NCBI GenBank assembly: GCA_015680685.1
Contig: MNCI01013751.1
Coordinates: 540,898 to 604,897 of the forward strand
DNA from: Gnetum montanum
Lineage: Eukaryota; Streptophyta; Gnetopsida; Gnetales; Gnetaceae
Direction: 5' to 3'
Length of the DNA stretch: 64,000 nucleotides
The position numbers and the translations under genes are program-made. Shown in pieces: positions 59,255 to 64,000 of the stretch. Position 1 is the stretch's first letter. Each line of letters starts with the position of its first letter. The notes under the pieces were generated by a model. That model saw only the letters and a list, made by a program, of their open reading frames with translations. It was not told the origin of the DNA and did no database searches.

Positions 59255-59670
59255 CTGTTAGTGACACTCATAGTGACGTTGACGCTGGATCCCAAACGCT
59301 GACGCTGGACGTTGGACGATGATGCTAGACGTTGATGCTGGACACTAAACGTTGATGCTAGAAGTTGGATGCTAGATGCTGATGCTGGACGCTGGACATT
59401 GACACCAGACACTGGACGCCAAACGCTGACGCTGACACGGATGCTGGACGCTGACGTTGATGCTGACACTAACACTGGACGCTGGATGTTGACGCCAGAC
59501 ATTGGATGCCAGACGCTGATGCTGGATGCTGGACATTGGACGTTGACAGCAGACATTGACATTGACACTGGACACTGAATGATAGAAACTGGATGATAGA
59601 TGCTGACGCTGGACATTAGACGTTGACACTAGACACTGGATGCCAGACACTGACGCTGACGCTGATGCCA
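59255..59670. repeat. minisatellite of GACGCTGGAC / GATGCTGGAC units
   Basis: About 400 bases of short units such as GACGCTGGAC, GTTGACGCTG and GACACTGGACACT are arranged in irregular higher-order blocks of about 45-55 bases. Reading frames on both strands here are artefacts of the repeat. Confidence 0.85.
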
Positions 59671-60002
59671 GAATAGGCTACGCACACATCAGAGCTAGAT
59701 CCACGCACGTTGGGGGCTTTGGCAGCATGAAAAATAGCATAGAACTGTAGATCTAGAGGCTAGACACCTAGATCCACTCTTGTATTTTAACATTCTTTGT
59801 ACATTTTTGGATTTTTTAGCGTATCAAGCTCTTACGCTGTGGATTACACACGTCAGCGTAAGAGAGCTCGGTCACGTTGCATGCTGTACATTGTAACATT
59901 TCGTGCATCTGGTCAACGCATACACCTATCACCCGATCCAAATTTTTCTCTCCCCGCAACCATGGATCTTCACACAGATCCACATCCCACACATCAAAAT
60001 CG

Positions 60003-60010
60003 TATAAATA
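60003..60010 (+). promoter_or_regulatory. TATA box in LTR of element 4
   Basis: TATAAATA in CGTATAAATACC, about 580 bases before the LTR end, a spacing similar to that in element 1. Confidence 0.6.
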
Positions 60011-60595
60011 CCCTAATTTTCCATGAGATCGGGGTGGGCAAATTTGATCACAATGCATCCTGTATACTTGGTACGCTGAACATTCCAGGCAACATTTCAT
60101 ATGCTGGGCATTAGACTTGGTTACACTGAGCAAGGATAATCTTGGTCATGCTGTAGAACCTACAACGAGAACCTTTTATTCCCCAACATCCATTCACATT
60201 GGGGCTAAATGTTTGCCTTGCAATCATTCTGCAACTACGTTTTGACCAGTGCACATTCTTTGTAATTTTCAATCAATACAAACAGTTTACATTTTTGCCA
60301 ATCATATCTATAGTTTACATTATTTTTTGTTTACACTATTTACACCTTGTTTGCACTTGTCCATGTTTACGTTTGCATTTGTTTACATTCATTTACGTAT
60401 AACCCAACGTACCGTGATTACGTACGTTCAGGGAAGTCCTCGTTTGATCCACGTGTGGACCATTGAAGGCACTCTGCCTTCGTTGATTTCTAGCTTGCGC
60501 TTAGGTGAAGGGAGGGTCTTACTATTTCATCCATAGATCTCTTGATGTTCTTTCATTTCAGCCTCTCACGGACGATTTTGAACAGTATAGTAAAA

Positions 60596-60614
60596 TGGCG
60601 CTAGAAAGAGGGCC
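60596..60614 (+). promoter_or_regulatory. primer-binding site of element 4
   Basis: TGGCGCTAGAAAGAGGGCC differs at one base from the element 1 site. It begins with the TGG complementary to a tRNA 3' end. Confidence 0.8.
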
Positions 60615-60654
60615 ATTTTTCTCCTAGATCCACGTCTTTCTATCTTAGATCTAC

Positions 60655-60890
60655 CCTTTGCGACTGCAGATCTGTGCCCTGTGACTGCAGATCTGCACCC
60701 TGTGACTATAGATCTGCGCCCTGTCACTGTAGATCTGCACCCTGTCACTGCAGAACTATGCCATGTGACTACAAATTTGTGCCCTATGATTGCCGATCTG
60801 CACCGTATCACTACAGATTTGCATCACTGCAGATCTACGTCCTATTCCACTAGATCTATGCTCAAACATTGCAAATCTGTGTTTTGCTTT
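60655..60890. repeat. 21-bp minisatellite (CCTGTGACTGCAGATCTGCAC), about 10 units
   Basis: Ten or so head-to-tail units of 21 bases, each with GACTGCAGATCTG or a one- to three-base variant, lie just after the primer-binding site. As 21 is a multiple of three, all frames stay open by chance in places. Confidence 0.85.
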
Positions 60891-61039
60891 CTCAGACCTA
60901 CGCCACCTCCAGCGTTCACATGCTGCTGTGATTGTCAGCATTCCTATGCTACCTTATTTCCAACGTTCAGGCACTATTTCCTACTAATAAATCTTGTATT
61001 CCAGTCCAGATGCTACTTCAAAATTTTTCAGGCACGTTC

Positions 61040-61300
61040 CAGGCATGGTTACTCACGCTACAGTTTACGTTGTAGTTTATTCATGCTGTAGTTTACTCAC
61101 GCTGCAGTTTACGTTGTAGTTTACACTACAGTTTACTCACGTTGCAATTTGCTCATGTTGCAATTTATGCAGTAGTTTACGTTGCAGTTTACTCACACTT
61201 CAGTTTACTCACGTTGCAGTTTACTTCATAGTTTATGCTGCAGTTTACGTTGCAGGTTGCTCACATTGCAGTTTACTCACGTTGCAGTTTACGCTGCCCC
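61040..61300. repeat. minisatellite of 12/24-bp GCAGTTTACGTT / GCAGTTTACTCAC units
   Basis: About 16 short units built on (G/A)CAGTTTA(C) followed by GTT or CTCACG, running up to the gag start. They belong to the untranslated leader. Confidence 0.85.
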
Positions 61301-61313
61301 ATCACACATCACT

Positions 61314-63420
61314 ATGGAGTCATCTCAGAATTCTAATGCACACACCTTCATAATCCTCACACACTCACAATACAACTTTATCTGTGTGAAGATTCAGGCC
61401 AACCTTCCCCTTGACACCACAGAACAGGAGGCAAAATGAATCTTCGAGCGCATATACATGGGAGGTCATGAATTCATCCCCTCTGTATATGACATCATCT
61501 CCCTTTCTGAGCCTTACCACCAACTCGTCTCTCAACTCCTTCTGGCAAGGAGCCAAAACACACGGTGACCCACTGAGGAGCCCCAAAACCTACATGATGT
61601 AGATGACTTTGAGGCACAATCTAAACATGAGGATTCATATTACACCCTCACTCCCCATGCCTATGTGAATCCATCATTCCACCCTCACATGGGACAGATG
61701 GCCACTCACCAAGTGTCAACAAGCACACAAGCATTGGTACCCCAATAGAGATTACTCACATCCACGTCCACCCAGTACATGCTGCCAGTGCAAACACATG
61801 GCGCCACTTTCGTTACATTGGCCCCACACATTTAGGGTGTCACCTCATAGTTGGTGGCTAGGAAAGGAACCATACCCCTTGTTCAACAACCCACTCACTT
61901 CCACGTGCCACACCCTACAACCACAACTCTAAACGTTGCTCCACAGCAACAAATGACAACCCAACAATCTCCCCAACCAACTAATCTGCCTACTACCGAA
62001 GAGTGTGCAGAAGCTAAAAAAATGATGCAAGCATTAGTTGAAGAGGTAAAGCACCTCAAAATAGAAAACACTGAACAAGTTAAAGTACTGGACTTCTACC
62101 AAGATGATCCAATTAGCTCTTTAGTGCCACCATTAGCTTTACCCAAGGGAATCACACTCCCACAGTTAACCAAGTACAACAGGAAGGGAGACCCGAATGC
62201 TCACTTAGTAACATTCTGATCAAAGATCCTATTGATTCAAACTTGGCCCCACACAATCCTATGCGTGTTCGCCATGTCCCTAATGGACAGTGCCTTAGAC
62301 TGGTACCGAGCCTTGGAATATAACTCCATATCCTCTCTGGAGGATCTGTTACATCAGTTCATCACCCGATTTAAGTATAACCTCAAGCCTGAGGCCATAC
62401 TAGACACTCTAGTATAGGTGAAACAAGCACCACTTGAGCCTGTGTAGAAGTTCATTCAACAATGGAGCNTTCTGAAGGGAGCCGTGAATGACTTCGTTAA
62501 GTCAAAACTGTCCTACCTAAGTACTCAAATGTTGAGCCAAGCCTTCACGTAGATCAAGAACATTGAACAAGCTGCACAAACCAGCAATGACCCCGCCTAT
62601 GTGGCTTACAAAAATGAACATGTTGCCAAGCAAAAAGCAACATCACCAACTGTAGCCATAAGCACAAAAACCACAAACACCAGTACCAACTTGACCACAA
62701 TGACAATGACCACACCATGGCCTAACTTTCAGCATAAGGATCACTCTAAGTACATGTCACTACCCACGTGACCTTTTGAACTACTAGAGCAACTCCTTAA
62801 AGTTGGGCAAATCCAATACAAAAAAGTAGTAAAGAATGCCCGTCGAAGACATGACAGGTATTGCGAGCTACTAAGAAACCCCAGCTTAGCAGCACCAAAT
62901 GAGCCCCCGGTCCCATGACACTTCAAGTTAAATCAATTTTGTCACTACCACCAGATGTCTGGTCACAATACCGACAACTACCATGCCTTACAGGATGATC
63001 TTCAAAAAATGATAGAATGGGGCCAACTCAACATCAACATTGTGAGTTAACCTAGCATAGATGATGCCTCCTATGTCATAAACTTGATTAGCATAGGAAG
63101 CAAGCGCAAACCTGTGTGGAAACCTTTTGTGATCTGTGTGCCTCTTAGCAAGACAATGATCCCCTTGCCTCCATGAGCAAGAGGCCTCCCATTGTCATCT
63201 AGGTGCCACCTCGAGCACCTGCAAAACCTTTCGTGGTCAAAGTACCACCACAATTGTCTGCTAAGACATTAAACTGGCATGATGCACCAACAACAATAGC
63301 AAAGAAACCTTTCGTTATCAAGGTGCCACAACAAGATAATCAAACAACAACGACACCTCCTAAACTACCATTTGTCATAAAGGTGCCACCACACTATGGC
63401 CCCTCACCTACCTAAAGCCC
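61314..63420 (+). pseudogene. gag of element 4 (Ogre/Tat-like, decayed)
   Basis: From ATG 61314 one frame can be followed to about 63170 with point stops only (TGA at 61437, TAG and TAA later). N-terminal text QYNFICVKIQANLPLD; linker rich in Pro, Gln and Thr; a helical stretch EEVKHLKIENTEQVK (about 62040); gag core MSLMDSALDWYRALEY and HQFITRFKYNLKPEA (62280-62390); IKNIEQAAQTSNDPAYVAYK; a zinc-knuckle-like CHYHQMSGHNTDNYHALQDD (about 62945). After a frameshift near 63180 three repeats of KPFVVKVP / KPFVIKVPQ / LPFVIKVPP follow. One base at 62469 is unresolved. The gag would form the particle shell. Confidence 0.85.
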
Positions 63421-63589
63421 AAACGTAGGCAACACGGGTAAGCAAACCAAATGGCAATAGAAGAGGACAAAAAAACAACAAACAACATCCACAGCCGAAA
63501 CAAAGGCCACACCAAACACACAACAACCAAATGCTAGGGGCCCTACCCCTAATCCCAAACAAACCAAACCCAAGCCCTCGACCCATACA

Positions 63590-64000
63590 GAGGTAACGAA
63601 CACAATGGAAAATAGCATAGACTTTGTAGCTACACTGGACTAGGTGAAACAGATGCTCAAACAAAAGAAAACAACCATGAGCTTGTATGACCTAGTCATG
63701 ACATCATCAGCTCATCGCGAAGCCTTAGTGCAAATGTTAGCATCCATTCCTGTTATAGAGGACATCCCTACTAACATGAAATCCATCCGTGCAATGATTT
63801 CACAACGCACACCAAAAGGATTGGGTTCAAACACCTTAGCCTTTCGCAATGATGAAGTTAAATGTAACCCCGAACAAGGGGAAGTCACAACAGCTCCATT
63901 GTCGATCAGTGTACGTGTTGGACGATGCACCATTCGCAGAGTGCACATTGATGATGGTGCGGCAACAAACGTAGTTCTATACTCCGTCATTGACAAACTA
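63590..64000 (+). pseudogene. pre-protease and protease start of element 4 (cut by window)
   Basis: The plus-strand frame shows MSLYDLVMTSSAHREALVQM, LASIPVIEDIP, then LSISVRVGRCTIRRVHIDDG (active-site region, about 63900-63960) and AATNVVLYSVIDKL at the window end. The layout matches element 1 and Ogre elements, where this conserved stretch leads into protease. One TAG stop lies at about 63640. The DDG triad is shared with element 1. Confidence 0.85.

Larger units (their letters stand above)
58633..60590 (+). repeat. 5' LTR region of element 4 (left boundary unresolved)
   Basis: The right end is set by the primer-binding site. Candidate terminus TTGAACA at 60584. TATA box 60003-60010. It contains the GACGCTGG minisatellite and repeated CAGCGTAAGGCTCAGCGTCA words near 58900 and 59095. 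Without a second LTR in the window the left boundary cannot be fixed. Confidence 0.5.
58633..64000 (+). mobile_element. Ogre/Tat-like retrotransposon (element 4), 5' part only
   Basis: On the plus strand: a 5' LTR ending near 60584 (its start not resolved), primer-binding site 60596-60614, minisatellites, gag from 61314, and the start of protease cut by the window end. Gag and the pre-protease segment match element 1, so both belong to one lineage. No RT is visible because the window ends. Confidence 0.82.

Noticed and set aside
59369-59650. Open frames on both strands over the GACGCTGG repeats (about 70-120 codons)
   Set aside because: They are a by-product of a short tandem repeat without stop codons; overlapping frames on both strands with Ser/Val or Asp/Thr repeats are not gene-like.
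60681-61091. A 136-codon plus-strand frame with a seven-residue repeat
   Set aside because: The 21-bp minisatellite divides by three and stays open by chance. It lies between primer-binding site and gag and runs out of the array into non-coding text.
63404-63664. Minus-strand frames rich in Cys, Phe and Leu near 63.5 kb
   Set aside because: They are the complement of the Lys/Pro/Thr-rich gag linker of element 4 and have no support of their own.

Overview
This is a stretch of plant nuclear DNA made almost entirely of old, nested LTR retrotransposons of the Ty3/gypsy superfamily. Apart from a short BAHD acyltransferase exon fragment present in two copies, I see no intact host gene, and I see no rRNA, tRNA, CRISPR array or bacterial operon. 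The retroelement families (Ogre/Tat-like and Athila-like), plant TATA boxes, GT-AG introns and heavy nesting point to a seed plant with a large, repeat-rich genome. The BAHD piece recalls conifer acyltransferases, but I cannot name the species. There are single unresolved bases (n) at 25036 and 62469.

Layout. (1) 1-17306, minus strand: an Ogre/Tat-like element of at least 17.3 kb. It has a right (5') LTR of about 2.2 kb, a primer-binding site, gag, protease, a long gap that looks like an intron, then reverse transcriptase, two RNase H regions, integrase, and a left (3') LTR cut by the window edge. Inside the gap, on the plus strand, lies a separate decayed gene with its own TATA box, several introns and an acidic C-terminus. 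(2) 17307-23726: a gag fragment of an Athila-like element, an LTR inserted into that gag, a decayed pol-less coiled-coil reading frame, and an LTR in the opposite orientation. (3) 23636-35240 and 46210-58632: two arms of an inverted repeat of about 12 kb each. Both arms carry, in mirror order, a pol-less gag-bearing element, a BAHD exon 1 fragment and a 5'-truncated Athila-like pol. (4) The original spacer of about 1.5 kb between the arms (35241-35948 plus 45449-46209) was later hit by a complete 9.5 kb Athila-like element (35949-45448) with matching LTRs and a perfect 5 bp target-site duplication. (5) 58633-64000, plus strand: the 5' part of a second Ogre/Tat-like element (LTR, primer-binding site, minisatellites, gag, start of protease), cut by the window end.

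All coding regions are inactive relics. They carry frameshifts, many in-frame stops (largely TAG where the family has Gln or Trp) and lost catalytic residues, a pattern that fits long decay of methylated DNA by C-to-T change. The points most worth following are the antisense spliced gene inside the Ogre-like element, the large inverted repeat, the pol-less gag elements with an unfamiliar C-terminal reading frame, and the related minisatellites on either side of the pol/antisense-gene block.
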